Positions 1 to 9,175 are shown, numbered from the stretch's first letter. The stretch is 28,815 nt of DNA from Prasinococcaceae sp. CCMP 1430 (GCA_013416795.1 RQSC01001094.1:65712-94526); one strand, 5' to 3'. The notes: a model not told the origin generated them from the sequence alone. A program made the numbers and translations.

Positions 1-1
1 G

Positions 2-754
2 AACACAACACAAATACTACTGAACGTCGCCGCGGACGAGCGCCACCGGCGCGTGCTCGCTCGCGCGCTCGTGCGGCACACGCTCGCGGCGTACCACTGC
101 GGCGGCGCCGGGGAGGCGCCGCCGTCGCCGCGTTCGCTCGCGTTCGCGACGGGCGAGCGCGGGAAGCCCCAGCTGGCGCCCTCTGGGGGCGAAGGCGCTC
201 GTGGCAGCGGCAAGCTACCGCAGCCCCAGCTCGAGTTCTCGCTGGCGCACACGCGATCGCTGCTCGCGCTCGCCGTCGCGCCGCGCGGCGTGCGGGTGGG
301 CGTCGACGTGGAGCGCGTTGGGCGGGAGCCGCGGCGGGGCGTGATGCGGCTCGCGCGCCGGTGGTTCGCGCAGGCGGAGGTGGACGCACTCGAAGCGCTC
401 GGGGACGAGGCGGAGCGCGCACGGCGCTTCATGGAGCTGTGGACGCTCAAGGAGGCGTATGTGAAGGCGCTAGGCGCCGGTATCGCTGGCGCACCGCTGA
501 ACACGTTCGAGGTCGCCGTCGGCGATGGCGCCCAGGCGACGGCGACGCGCATCGCGCTTCGCGACGAGCAGGCGCGGTGCGGCGGCGATGGGGGGGCGCT
601 GCGCCTGCTCGCGCCCGACGAGAGCCACGTGGCGTCTCTGTGCGTTCTCGGCGCAGGCACCGCGCCAGCAGTGAGCGCGTACGCGGCGGTGCCTCTCGAG
701 GGCAGAGAGCGCCTCGAGCTCGACTGCATCACCGTCGCCGCAGGCCACTGGTGA
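2..754 (+). CDS. 4'-phosphopantetheinyl transferase, 5' partial
   Basis: Transfers the 4'-phosphopantetheine arm of CoA to a serine of acyl or peptidyl carrier proteins (Sfp/AASDHPPT superfamily). The frame is open from the window edge. The upstream part of the family, including the real start, is missing, so a 5' exon lies outside the window. Seen: a helix DERHRRVLARALVRHTLA typical of the first half, a GKPQL segment, LEFSLAHT (the NISHT-like substrate motif), the Mg-binding VGVDVE at about 296-313, and the signature WTLKEAYVKALG at about 436-471 with the catalytic Lys-Glu. The order and spacing fit plant and algal single-copy PPTases, which serve mitochondrial and plastid carriers (family knowledge). 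It ends with TGA at 752-754. A short AT-richer 3' tail (about 797-815) separates it from the convergent ATAD5 gene. The first 40 bases may be an intron end; the exact exon boundary is not resolved. Confidence 0.85.
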   Translation, partial: NTTQILLNVAADERHRRVLARALVRHTLAAYHCGGAGEAPPSPRSLAFATGERGKPQLAPSGGEGARGSGKLPQPQLEFSLAHTRSLLALAVAPRGVRVGVDVERVGREPRRGVMRLARRWFAQAEVDALEALGDEAERARRFMELWTLKEAYVKALGAGIAGAPLNTFEVAVGDGAQATATRIALRDEQARCGGDGGALRLLAPDESHVASLCVLGAGTAPAVSAYAAVPLEGRERLELDCITVAAGHW

Positions 755-857
755 GCGCGGCGCGTGGCAGCCGGACTCGCGCACGAACGCGCAGTAGACA
801 AATAATAATTAGCATGAGTAGGCATCGGGGGCTGCTCCTGTGGGTGCAGGCGCTGCC

Positions 858-3800
858 TCAGTCCTTTGCACGAACCCTCAGAGACTTGGCCGCGCCGACG
901 AGCGCGGACGACATGTCGGCGTGCGATTGCAGATACGACTCGCCCCGTCTGCGCCGACTCTTCTGACGCTCCGCGCGGGCGTCGTCGGCGCCAGCCATTG
1001 CGCCAATCCAGTGGGCGCGCTCCACCCGGGCGAGGGCGCTCACCTGCACCTCGTCGACGCGGAAACGCGACGACGCCACAGACGCCAGGCGCGACGCCCT
1101 GGGTGCTGCGTCGAGCGAGCGCGCCGTGCTGCCCATCGCTTGGCGGACGTTGGCCGAGTCCGGCCAGTCCATCGAAGTGGTGAGCATGCCGCTGTCGTTG
1201 AGAGCAGCGGACTCGCACAGCGCCAGGGCGAGCGATGCGCCCTCGTCCCCCCTCACGCCCCATCGCATCACGCCGCGGGCGAGGGCGCCGCCCGCCTCAG
1301 ATGCGCCAACACGAGCCACGGAGCCGGAGCCATGCGCGCCGAGCGCGTGCGCGCTCGACAGGATGTCGCAAATGCAAGAGAGCTCTGCAAGCGAGCGAGC
1401 GCTCAGCTCTTGTGCGGGCCGAGCGGCAGCGAGCGCGGCCTTGGACGGCGGCTCGCGCGCGCCATCGGGTTGCACGCGTGTGCCGCCCACGTCCGTGCCC
1501 AGCGCCTTCGTCGCGTCCACTGCCGCCGAGGGCGCCGGCGTACAGACGCAGCTGTTTTCCTTGCCGGATGGCAGCTCGGGGGAGACCTCCGCGGATGTCG
1601 CCGCCTCGGAGTCTTTGGAGGGTTCGGGCGGCGTGTCGGGCTCAAGGGCGCCATCGACTCCGGCAGGAACGTGCCGAGAGTCGCCAGAGGGTTCCGGTGG
1701 TGTGTTCGCCTCAACCGTGCGATCATCAGCAGCGGTTGGCTCGCTCCCGTGTGCACCCTCCTCGCAGGCGTTCGCCGCATCGGGCGCGTCCTCATCGCAT
1801 ATCGCCCCATCCGCGTCAGCGCGCGCACCCTCCTCCTGCATCTCGTCGTCGCTGCTCGAGTCGGCGATCTCGTCATCACGCAGTGCCTCCATCGACAGCC
1901 TGAGCTCATCCTGGGCGCGCGCATCCGCGGCCGCCTCGGCCACCAAAGTCTGCGCCCACGCCGCGTCGATCCACTCGCCATACGCCTGACCGGCGCGCCA
2001 GGACACGTAGGCTGCGGCAGGGTGGCCAGGGCACGGCGTGAGGCGGCCGTGCTCGCGCTCCGGGCGCACGCCGACGAGCGGCAGCGCACGGTGCGCAGCT
2101 CCCGATGCCAGCATGCGCGACTCGGACTCGACGATGTGGTTGGCGCCGAGCGGCAGACGCCGATCAACACCCGGCGGCCCGGCGCGGCCGTCGGTGTCTG
2201 CGGGCGCCGCGCTCTCTCGCGCGTGCTGCAGCCACAGCTGCGTCTCGTTCAGCACCTTGCGGATGTCGCCGCGTGCTCGCTCTGCGACTGCGACGAGATT
2301 GCCCAGTGGCACGTCAACTCCTTGCGCGAGGCAGACCATCGATATCAGCTTGGCCACCGACGCCACGTTCGGGCGATTGAACTTGACGGTCCTCATCACG
2401 CTGGATGGCAGACTCAGTGGCACTGGCGCGTTCGACGTGAGCACGATCGGTCGCTTGGTGTCGCTCATCAGCGCCGCCACCGCGGCCAGAAACCCGCGGT
2501 CGTCCGCGCACAGCGTGTCGACCTCCTCGAACAAGATGATGGCCTTCTGATCCGCCCGCATTTGAGGTCCCCCACTCATCGCGGCTGGGGCCGCTGCACC
2601 ACCCGCTGCCTTCGCGCGCGGCTTTGCCTTGCCCTTCCCGGCGGCGCCCTTGGCGGCCACGGTCCCGCCGCCGTCGGCCTGCGCAGCCTCCACCTTCGGT
2701 TTTCTCTTGCCGCTGCGCGAGCGCTTCGGCTTGGCGTCGTCGGTCTTCGTCTCAACCGGCTGCTTGCGCTTCCCACGCGCGTTGTGGTCAGCCGTCACCG
2801 CCTTGTGAGCCGCAGCGCGCTCGGCCTTCGCCTTTGATCCTGCACCTTCGCCCACGACCCCAGCAACTGCTGCTGCGGTAGGTCGCAACGAGCCGTCCAG
2901 GCCGGACGCCGACATCCGCGAGAGACCTCGGCTCTGTGTCGCCTCGCCAATCAGCCCCATGATGCTGTGGCCAGTGCGCTTGTCGCTGCCGTTGATCTCG
3001 ATGACCGCGAATCCGAGCTCCGCCGCGCAGGCATACACGGCGGCCGTCTTGCCGCTGCCGATCGGACCCTGCAGGAGCATCGCGGGCGGGGTGTCTTTGT
3101 CGCGCGGCGACCATCCGTCCTCCTCGGAGCTCTCGAAGTCGTCGTCCATGCTGTCATATTCATCCTCGGGGGCTCTTCCCCTGTCATCGCACGCTCGCCG
3201 CTTGCCACCACCGCCTCCGCCCGGCTCGTCACCGCGCTCGTCGACGATCCTCCCCAACCACTTTCCAAGCCAGCTGCTGAGAGCGCCCACCTGCTCCTTG
3301 TTGCCACACACCTCATCTGCCCGCAGGGGCTTGTACAACTCGGACCAGAGCTGCCCGATCGCCTCGGGCGCTCTCCTCCGACGCGTGAGGCGGTCGAGCG
3401 CCTCCGCATCGCAGCCACCAGGAGCCGCATCGCGCTGCGTTGCCTGTGCGGCGATCGCTCGCAGCCGCGGCTGCACCTCATCAGCTCTGAGCATCCTCGG
3501 CGGTGGGTGTGCACCGCGTGCACCCGCACCAGCGCGCGCCAACGTTAGCATTTCGGGCGGGAGGATGTGCTCAGGCACGTCGCTCGCATCCGGTGGGGGC
3601 GGAGGCGCGATGTGGCGTAGCGGCTCCGCATCGGCCCCAGGCCAGTAGAGCGGCGCGTGGGCGGTAGGGAGCTGCGTCACGTGGTACGGAGCTGCGGGCT
3701 CGGTCATCGATCCGATCTTCTTCACGGTGCCGCCCGGGCCCCGTGCGCGCCCGGTGGCCGCCGGTTGTCTCTTCATTGTAAAGAAGGAGTGCGTCTTCTT

Positions 3801-4964
3801 CCCTTCGTTCATCACCCTACAGATTTCCCTGGATTGTTCGATGCTCTTGCGAAGCGCGGCGGCGCTGGCCTCCTTCTTCTTGTCCATGCGCTGCGCGGTC
3901 GTGAGGAACATGTCGTGCACCGGGGGCTTCGGGCCCGACGGAGCGGGTGTCGCCGCGGCCTGTCCGTCCTGCTGAGGCTGGCTGGCGGGATCTTCGGGTT
4001 CTGACGGCTCCGCCTGCTCTGGCGTCGTCCTGCCTCCCAGCTTAGCCTTGGCGAAGAAGGGGTGCACAGCCACCTTCTTGTCGCTGCCTTGCCGCGCCTT
4101 CTTCCTGACCCCGCTTCTGCTTTTCCGTTTCTTTTGCTGCGCTGCGCCGTCGGCGGGAGGTCCCGCCGCCTCAGCAGCCACCTCGGTGGCGGCCCGAGCG
4201 CTCTCGGCGGCGGCCTGGGCCACGGCCGCCGCTGGCGCCGCCTTCGGTCGCTCCGAGGCCACCGCATTCCCGCCGTCGTCCACAATCTGTACCGCCAGCC
4301 CCTTCTCTGCCAGCGCATTTGCAATGGCCTGCGCCCTCGCCTCGGTAACCACGTACTCCCCTGCCACTGCCTGCGCGTTGCGCACCGCCGCGCGCTCCTC
4401 AAGGGCCTGCACGCGCCCAGACCGCCGCCGATGGCGCTCGCCTGGCGACTTGGCGGGCGTGTCTTCTGGGTTTGGCGGCGTCTCCGGCACGCCGGTGAGC
4501 ACGACCGCGTCGTCGCCAGCGCTGCCGTCACGGGCGTCGGCATCTACCGCCGCCGCTTCGATCGCTTCCGCGCAAGCGGCCGCCCTGCCGCCGTCCGTGC
4601 CTGCTTCAACCTCATTGTCCACCGCCGATGCGTGAGCTCCGCCGGCCCACAGCGGAGTGTCCCCCGGCTCCGTCGCAGGCTCTGGCTGCGGCCGCGTCGC
4701 CTGCTCTGGCCGCGGCTCCGGGACCGGGATCGGCCGGGAACCCGGCTCCGCCTCTACGCCGCCGCCATCAGCGCCATCTTCTGCCTCCCCAGCCTGCGGC
4801 GCGGGCTCGTGCGACGCGGGCTCTGCCGCCTCCCCGTCCCCGTCGCGCCCGCCCGCCCGCCCGCCGGGCAGTGATGACCAGACCGCGCGCGACAGCCCGT
4901 CCCCATCCGATCCCCACCTCGCGCCGCCGAAGCGCGCGCCGCGCGCAGTGGCTGCGCGGCGCGC
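858..4964 (-). CDS. ATAD5/ELG1-like AAA+ PCNA-unloading clamp protein
   Basis: Large subunit of an alternative RFC-like complex that unloads PCNA from chromatin after replication (family knowledge for ATAD5/Elg1). Counting from the GTG at 4622 (not a proposed start), the C-terminal 1254 residues run without interruption. Seen: a disordered Ala/Glu/Lys-rich N-terminus with HPFFAKAK near residue 185; LWSELYKPLRADEVCGN at the start of the AAA+ module; an acidic insert; Walker A GPIGSGKT at about 519; ELGFAVIEINGSDKRTG; a Walker B-like ILFEEVDTL at about 697 with the Glu-Glu-Val-Asp form of ATAD5; KRPIVLTSNAP; then GDIRKVLNETQLWL from the lid. The C-terminal half is acidic and Ser-rich and ends RRRRGESYLQSHADMSSALV. 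The 5' end is unresolved: the frame stays open to 4964 but has no ATG, and TAG at 4965-4967 separates it from an in-frame ATG at 5027. An upstream exon or a sequence error is likely. The gene is convergent with the PPTase gene and divergent from the gene at 5330. Confidence 0.88.
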   Translation of the reverse strand, partial: ARRAATARGARFGGARWGSDGDGLSRAVWSSLPGGRAGGRDGDGEAAEPASHEPAPQAGEAEDGADGGGVEAEPGSRPIPVPEPRPEQATRPQPEPATEPGDTPLWAGGAHASAVDNEVEAGTDGGRAAACAEAIEAAAVDADARDGSAGDDAVVLTGVPETPPNPEDTPAKSPGERHRRRSGRVQALEERAAVRNAQAVAGEYVVTEARAQAIANALAEKGLAVQIVDDGGNAVASERPKAAPAAAVAQAAAESARAATEVAAEAAGPPADGAAQQKKRKSRSGVRKKARQGSDKKVAVHPFFAKAKLGGRTTPEQAEPSEPEDPASQPQQDGQAAATPAPSGPKPPVHDMFLTTAQRMDKKKEASAAALRKSIEQSREICRVMNEGKKTHSFFTMKRQPAATGRARGPGGTVKKIGSMTEPAAPYHVTQLPTAHAPLYWPGADAEPLRHIAPPPPPDASDVPEHILPPEMLTLARAGAGARGAHPPPRMLRADEVQPRLRAIAAQATQRDAAPGGCDAEALDRLTRRRRAPEAIGQLWSELYKPLRADEVCGNKEQVGALSSWLGKWLGRIVDERGDEPGGGGGGKRRACDDRGRAPEDEYDSMDDDFESSEEDGWSPRDKDTPPAMLLQGPIGSGKTAAVYACAAELGFAVIEINGSDKRTGHSIMGLIGEATQSRGLSRMSASGLDGSLRPTAAAVAGVVGEGAGSKAKAERAAAHKAVTADHNARGKRKQPVETKTDDAKPKRSRSGKRKPKVEAAQADGGGTVAAKGAAGKGKAKPRAKAAGGAAAPAAMSGGPQMRADQKAIILFEEVDTLCADDRGFLAAVAALMSDTKRPIVLTSNAPVPLSLPSSVMRTVKFNRPNVASVAKLISMVCLAQGVDVPLGNLVAVAERARGDIRKVLNETQLWLQHARESAAPADTDGRAGPPGVDRRLPLGANHIVESESRMLASGAAHRALPLVGVRPEREHGRLTPCPGHPAAAYVSWRAGQAYGEWIDAAWAQTLVAEAAADARAQDELRLSMEALRDDEIADSSSDDEMQEEGARADADGAICDEDAPDAANACEEGAHGSEPTAADDRTVEANTPPEPSGDSRHVPAGVDGALEPDTPPEPSKDSEAATSAEVSPELPSGKENSCVCTPAPSAAVDATKALGTDVGGTRVQPDGAREPPSKAALAAARPAQELSARSLAELSCICDILSSAHALGAHGSGSVARVGASEAGGALARGVMRWGVRGDEGASLALALCESAALNDSGMLTTSMDWPDSANVRQAMGSTARSLDAAPRASRLASVASSRFRVDEVQVSALARVERAHWIGAMAGADDARAERQKSRRRRGESYLQSHADMSSALVGAAKSLRVRAKD

Positions 4965-4967
4965 CTA

Positions 4968-5329
4968 GATCGGTTTCCGCCCCAAACAGCAGCGCAACTC
5001 TGACTGACGACTGATTCGGATTCGCATTTTCGGATCCGGAGGTCCAGGTCCGCGATGCGCTCGAATGCCTCATGCGGGGTGTGTGTGTCGTTTGCATGAG
5101 CGCTCTCCCGTGCGTAATTATGAAGTATATAGTCTATGGTGGGTATATCTCATTTGGCGTGTGGCGTTCGGTGCGAGGGGTGCGGCGCGGCGCGGCAGAG
5201 GGCGCGCGGGGAGCGCGCGCGGGGAGCGAGGGGAGGGGGGGGTCCCGACCTGCGCGCTCCCGCCCCCCCTTGTCTTCTCTTTCCCTTCCCGCTGGGCGAG
5301 CCCGGGCGCGCCGGGTGCGGCGAGGGGCC
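4968..5329. promoter_or_regulatory. Divergent promoter region, ATAD5 (-) / 5330 gene (+)
   Basis: About 360 bp between the open frame of the ATAD5-like gene and the ATG at 5330. The segment about 5100-5160 is clearly AT-richer than its surroundings and contains TATATA at 5126-5131 and TATATC at about 5144, which could serve as TATA-like elements in either direction. The part nearest the plus gene (5165-5300) is very G-rich on the plus strand and then pyrimidine-rich (5262-5290), as expected for a 5' UTR. No long conserved ORF is seen here. Short ATG-started frames on both strands are composition artefacts. Confidence 0.4.
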
Positions 5330-6537
5330 ATGGCGGCGGCGGCGAGGGCCCTCGCGGCTGCAGGTGAACTACAAGCCCACCTTCGTGCAGGGGGCATCTG
5401 CGGCAGAGACCAGGCATCACCGACGACGGCGGCGCCGCGCGGCAGGTGCTCGCCGACGTGGGCGTCAGCGGCGTGGCGTGGGCTGCCGAGGCAGCAGCCC
5501 TCGCAGAGGCCGCGGCCGAGGCCGCCGCCGCCGCCGGGGGATCCACCGAGAGAGGGGCACGACGCCATGCGGAGTGCGTCCGCAAGCTGCCCGCCCGAGC
5601 GCGAGCGGCCGTCGCTCGCTCGCTCGCAGGCGCAGCGAGTGCTGCCGATGGCGGCGATGCCGACGGCATCGCTCGCGTGGCGCATGACCTTCTAGCTGAG
5701 CTCGCCGCTGAGCGGCCCTGGGCGCACGGCTCAGACTCGGAGCTGAGCGCTTGGTGGCTCGCTCACCCCAAGGCACACGCGGGCGCGGTCGACAGAGCAG
5801 TGGCCGCAATCGCGCGGACCGCTGGTTCAGAACCAGCGGACTCCGCCACCGCTGACGCCGACGTGCTGCAGCTCGCGCGCGGCGCGACGAGGGACCCGCT
5901 GGTGTATGCGGCCACGCACAGGCGCTTGCGCCTGTGGCTCCGCAAGTCCAGCGGGCATGACAGTGTGTGGAGGCTTCTCTCGTCACTCGCCGCTCAGGCG
6001 AGGGCACAGGCAGTGGGCCGCGCGCGACGCCTGGGAATGTCCGCGGCAGCCGCCATCTCTGAGCTGTACCCCTTAGGCGCAGAGAGCTTGGCGCGAGCGT
6101 CGTGCAACACCCCATCCAAGACAGCGCTGCTCGCACTAGCGGCAGAGCTACAAGCGTTCTGCGATGCGGGCGCGGAGGCGAGCGCACACTCGCGCGGTGA
6201 CCGTGAAGACGCGGCGTGGATGGTGCTGCTCGACTCAGGGGTGGAGTGGGAGCTCTTTTGTCTGCGCGAGCTCGAGGAGCGGAGGCAGCAAGTTGACGGG
6301 CGACAATGTGCGGACGGTGCTGCTGGTGCGGGGACGAGAGGGGAGCACGTGTCCCACGACCCTGTGATGAGCGCAGCTGCTGCGTTCGTCGCGCGACTCC
6401 TGGCTCCCATCAGCGGCGGGGTGAGCATCGGCGATGTGTGTGACGGCCTATTGCACGCAGAGCACGGGCCTCGACGAGCGCGCGAGTGGCGCGAGCGCAG
6501 AGGCCTTCGTGCTGAGGGCTTGGACGTGGTGTCATGA
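5330..6537 (+). CDS. Two-exon Ala-rich helical protein, unknown family
   Basis: I do not recognise the family. The start is the ATG at 5330 (gccATGGCG context). An 11-codon first exon is followed by a 50-nt intron (5364-5413, GTGAAC...CAG). Splicing gives a 385-residue protein beginning MAAAARALAAAG, joined to ITDDGGAARQVLADVGVSG. This join is phase-consistent, and the downstream frame has a stop at 5365-5367 if unspliced, so an intron or another upstream start is needed. The protein is predominantly helical and Ala/Arg/Glu-rich, with no signal peptide or clear membrane segment. There is a Trp-containing block SAWWLAHPKAHAGAVDRAV near the middle and WELFCLRELEERRQQ further on. The stop is TGA at 6535-6537, 115 bp from the convergent PLP-enzyme gene. 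It may be an adaptor or a subunit of a helical-repeat complex, but nothing in the sequence decides this. Confidence 0.6.
5364..5413 (+). other. Predicted 50-nt intron in the 5330 gene
   Basis: Donor GCAG|GTGAAC and acceptor GACCAG|GCATC. It is phase 1, joining GCA-G to GC-ATC. Other AG dinucleotides in the stretch (5389-5390, 5405-5406, 5407-5408) would break the frame, so 5412-5413 is the only near acceptor that keeps it. The length is short but within the range of compact algal genomes. Confidence 0.5.
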
Positions 6538-6652
6538 CCGCGCAGCTGCCGCTAGTAAGCGAGATCTCCAACGCCCACCCCCTTGGCTGTGAATCTTACA
6601 GCCCGCGCGGCGCAGGCGCAGCAAGCTGCCCGAAGCGGCTCCCCCTGCGCTG

Positions 6653-8299
6653 CTACGCCTCGAGTTCTCGCAGTGCCTGCACTGCACCCTCCAGTGCAAT
6701 TGCCCAGTGCGTCCAGGTGGTCGCACCCTGGCAATACGCGCAGAAGGGCTCCCGCAACGGTCCATCCGCGCTCAGCTCGGCCGTGGAGCCCTCAATAAAT
6801 GTGCCGTCGGCGAAGAGAACCTCGTCCTCGTACCCATTGGTCGCGCCAGGCACCGGTGACACGTACGAGCCCACCGGCGAGCGCTTTTGAATGGCAGCAC
6901 AGAATGCCTGCAGCGCTCCCGCGGAGCGCAGCTCGACCGACTGAATGATGTCGAAGCGCCTGTCGGTGGGCATCGGGCTCACCGAGTAGCCCTCGTTGTG
7001 CATGACCTGCGCCACGAGGATGGCCCCTTTGAGCGCCTCGCCCACCATCTGCGGCGACAGGAAGAGCCCCTGCAAGATGAGCCGCCTGTCCGTCGCACTG
7101 CAGGTCCCAGCGTCGAAGCCCACGCCGGGCGCGCTCATGCGCGCCACGGCGTTGAGCACGGCATCCTTGCGCCCTGCAACGTAGCCACCGCCCCTAGCGA
7201 TGGTCCCACCGGGGTTCTTGATCAGACTGCCTGCGATGAGGTCCACGTGCTTGCTCACGCAGGGCTCGTTTCGCTCGGTGAACTCGCCATAGCAATTGTC
7301 AACGACCACCACGCAGTCCGGATTGGCCGCCTTGACGACGGCGGCCGCAGCGTCAATCTCCGCCACAGAGAGAGTGCGGCGCTCGGCATACCCGCGCGAG
7401 CGCTGGATGAGCGCGCACGTGGTTCGAGGCCCCACAGCCGCACGCACAGCAGCGAGATCCACGCCTCCATCAGCGTCGAGCTCCGCCTCACGGTAGCTCA
7501 CGCCGAGCTCCCTCAGCGAGCCATCTCCCTCGCGCCCGCGCAGGCCGATGACCTCCTCCATGGTGTCATACGGATGGCCTGCCACAGCGAGCAGCTCGTC
7601 ACCCGGCCGAAGTGCGCCGTAGAGCGCGCACGCGATGGCGTGCGTCCCCGACACAAACTGCGGTCGCACAGCCGCGAACTCCGCGCCGGTTATCTGCGCG
7701 AAAACGGCATCCGTGGTCTCGCGGCCCATGTCCTCGTGTCCGTAGCCGGAACTCTCGGTGCTCGAGTGCAGGCCCACGCGCGCCGCGGCAAACGCATCGA
7801 GAACTTTGCGCAGGTTGTGCTGCACGAGCGCATCCACCTCGTCAAAAGACGGCCGCACCGCGGCCGCCGCCGCGGCGACCGCTGCCGCGGCAGTCGACGA
7901 GTCCTCCTTCGGCGCGTCGATGGCAACAGCCGCATCAACAGCGCTGGAGGCGCGTGCCTGAGCCTCACGCCGCACAGCCCGCCCTGCCCTCTCATCCATT
8001 GAGGCACGCCCGCCCTTGCCGCGCACGAGCGCAGCAGCTGCCCGTGCACCCCCGCCGCTGCGTCCGCCGCCGCCGCAGCCGCCGCCCCACATCCTGCTGC
8101 CACGCCTGCGGCCCGCGGCGCGCGGCGGCGGAAGCAGAGGCCGCACCGCGGCGAGCGTGCCCACAGGCCGGCCGCGCGGCGTGGCGCTCTCTGGCAGCGC
8201 CCGCCGCAGGTGCACGCACAGGGAGGGGGGTCGTGAGGGACGTGTGAGGCCACGGATGAGGGTTTGCGGTTTGGGTTTCAGTTCAGGACTTACCATCAT
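6653..8299 (-). CDS. PLP-dependent methionine gamma-lyase / aluminium-resistance family protein
   Basis: A fold-type I PLP enzyme of the methionine gamma-lyase family (Pfam Met_gamma_lyase, older name aluminium resistance protein), known from bacteria, cyanobacteria and some algae. Its substrate is not firmly established in most members. Seen in order: SFDEVDALVQHNLRKVLDAF; SSGYGHEDMGRETTD; VRPQFVSGTHAIACALYG; GHPYDTMEEVIGLRG; IQRSRGYAERRTLSVAEID; VVVDNCYGEFTE (PLP-ring Asp region); AGSLIKNPGGTIARGGGYVAG, with the likely Schiff-base Lys at about residue 361 (codon 7217-7219); QGLFLSPQMVGEALKGA; ELSADGPLREPFCAY; and a helical C-terminus. The core runs the full family length. The first 130 or so residues from the ATG at 8299 are Arg/Gly/Ala-rich and resemble an organelle transit peptide, though translation might begin at a later Met. 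GTAAGT directly follows ATGATG at 8294-8299, so a 5' intron cannot be excluded. Confidence 0.88.
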   Translation of the reverse strand: MMVSPELKPKPQTLIRGLTRPSRPPSLCVHLRRALPESATPRGRPVGTLAAVRPLLPPPRAAGRRRGSRMWGGGCGGGGRSGGGARAAAALVRGKGGRASMDERAGRAVRREAQARASSAVDAAVAIDAPKEDSSTAAAAVAAAAAAVRPSFDEVDALVQHNLRKVLDAFAAARVGLHSSTESSGYGHEDMGRETTDAVFAQITGAEFAAVRPQFVSGTHAIACALYGALRPGDELLAVAGHPYDTMEEVIGLRGREGDGSLRELGVSYREAELDADGGVDLAAVRAAVGPRTTCALIQRSRGYAERRTLSVAEIDAAAAVVKAANPDCVVVVDNCYGEFTERNEPCVSKHVDLIAGSLIKNPGGTIARGGGYVAGRKDAVLNAVARMSAPGVGFDAGTCSATDRRLILQGLFLSPQMVGEALKGAILVAQVMHNEGYSVSPMPTDRRFDIIQSVELRSAGALQAFCAAIQKRSPVGSYVSPVPGATNGYEDEVLFADGTFIEGSTAELSADGPLREPFCAYCQGATTWTHWAIALEGAVQALRELEA

Positions 8300-8428
8300 G
8301 GTACAGTACTGTGAGGACGTGCGCACATCACGTAAAATATTTAGGGTATCATACATACAGGGTTTATGTGTAATCACATGCACTGGGCGCCGGCGCTGCA
8401 CCGACGGTGGCCCCCGTCACGACACGGC

Positions 8429-9175
8429 TCAAGAGCGAGTGTACTCGCGCGTGACGTAGTACTTTGGCGACGAGTCGAGCCTCAAGTGCAGGTATGACAC
8501 GCCTGCCCCCGATGTGGACACCCAAAGTGGGCGCGAGCCTCGCTCCTCGGCTCTTGCCAGGGCGGCGGCAGCTGTTGCGCGCAACAAGGCTCGCCGGGCG
8601 GCGCGAGGCGCGCCCTTGAAGAAAGTGGCCGCGTGGGCATACACGCGAGCATCGACGCCGGGCTGCTCGCATGGTGCAATTAACACTGCATCCCCACCAA
8701 GATTCTCGAACGTCGCGGTGGCGTCGCCGCGCGAGCATGCGGCAGCTGTGTGCGCCGAGAAAGTGTGCTGATCGACCTCCACGCCCTCGAGCACTCGCGC
8801 ACGTGCGAGCACGAACTCGAACGGTGGGTCGACGGAGGCAGACGCAGGCGGCAGCTCCCAAAAGTACGCCTCGAGCTCGCAGCGCTCGAGCGCTTCCAGC
8901 ACAGCGACTGCGATGCGGTCGTCTTCATCATCACTTGCCATCCCTTCCATCGCCGCACGCCAGCGCAGCGGCGTCTCTGCCACATACTTCGTCGCCGCCG
9001 CGCCCAGCCGCGTTCGCGCGAAACGCAGCATAGGCACGCGTTCTGCGTCACCCCCTCGCTCAAGGACCTCGACGGATGGCCACGGACGGGTCGCGGAGCG
9101 CAACAATCCGAGCGAGACGAGCCCGAGAACAGCAGCGGCGACGGCGAGCGCTCCCGCGCGGATGTGCTCCTGCAT
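8429..9175 (-). CDS. DUF6940-like protein with N-terminal membrane anchor
   Basis: The C-terminal two-thirds matches my recollection of the DUF6940 family of unknown function: EAYFWELPPASASVDPPFEF, then FENLGGDAVLIAPCEQPG, YAHAATFFKGAPRAARRALL, and the diagnostic ending LWVSTSGAGVSYLHLRLDSS followed by PKYYVTREYTRS. The start is the ATG at 9175. The frame continues further upstream but without another ATG, and the Met at 9175 is followed at once by a hydrophobic helix, IRAGALAVAAAVLGLVSLGL (about residues 5-24). This suggests a single-pass or signal-anchored protein of 248 residues. Bacterial members usually lack this anchor (family impression, not checked). It sits between two other minus-strand genes and ends 129 bp before the proposed start of the PLP-enzyme gene. 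No catalytic motif is recognisable. Confidence 0.72.
   Translation of the reverse strand: MQEHIRAGALAVAAAVLGLVSLGLLRSATRPWPSVEVLERGGDAERVPMLRFARTRLGAAATKYVAETPLRWRAAMEGMASDDEDDRIAVAVLEALERCELEAYFWELPPASASVDPPFEFVLARARVLEGVEVDQHTFSAHTAAACSRGDATATFENLGGDAVLIAPCEQPGVDARVYAHAATFFKGAPRAARRALLRATAAAALARAEERGSRPLWVSTSGAGVSYLHLRLDSSPKYYVTREYTRS

Noticed and set aside
840-2837. 665-codon plus-strand ORF with further overlapping frames
   Set aside because: It is antisense to the ATAD5-like coding sequence. Its composition (Arg, Ala, His, Leu-rich) is what a GC-rich reverse frame gives, and it has no motif.
6887-8002. 371-codon plus-strand ORF
   Set aside because: It lies exactly opposite the PLP enzyme, whose conserved motifs are on the minus strand.
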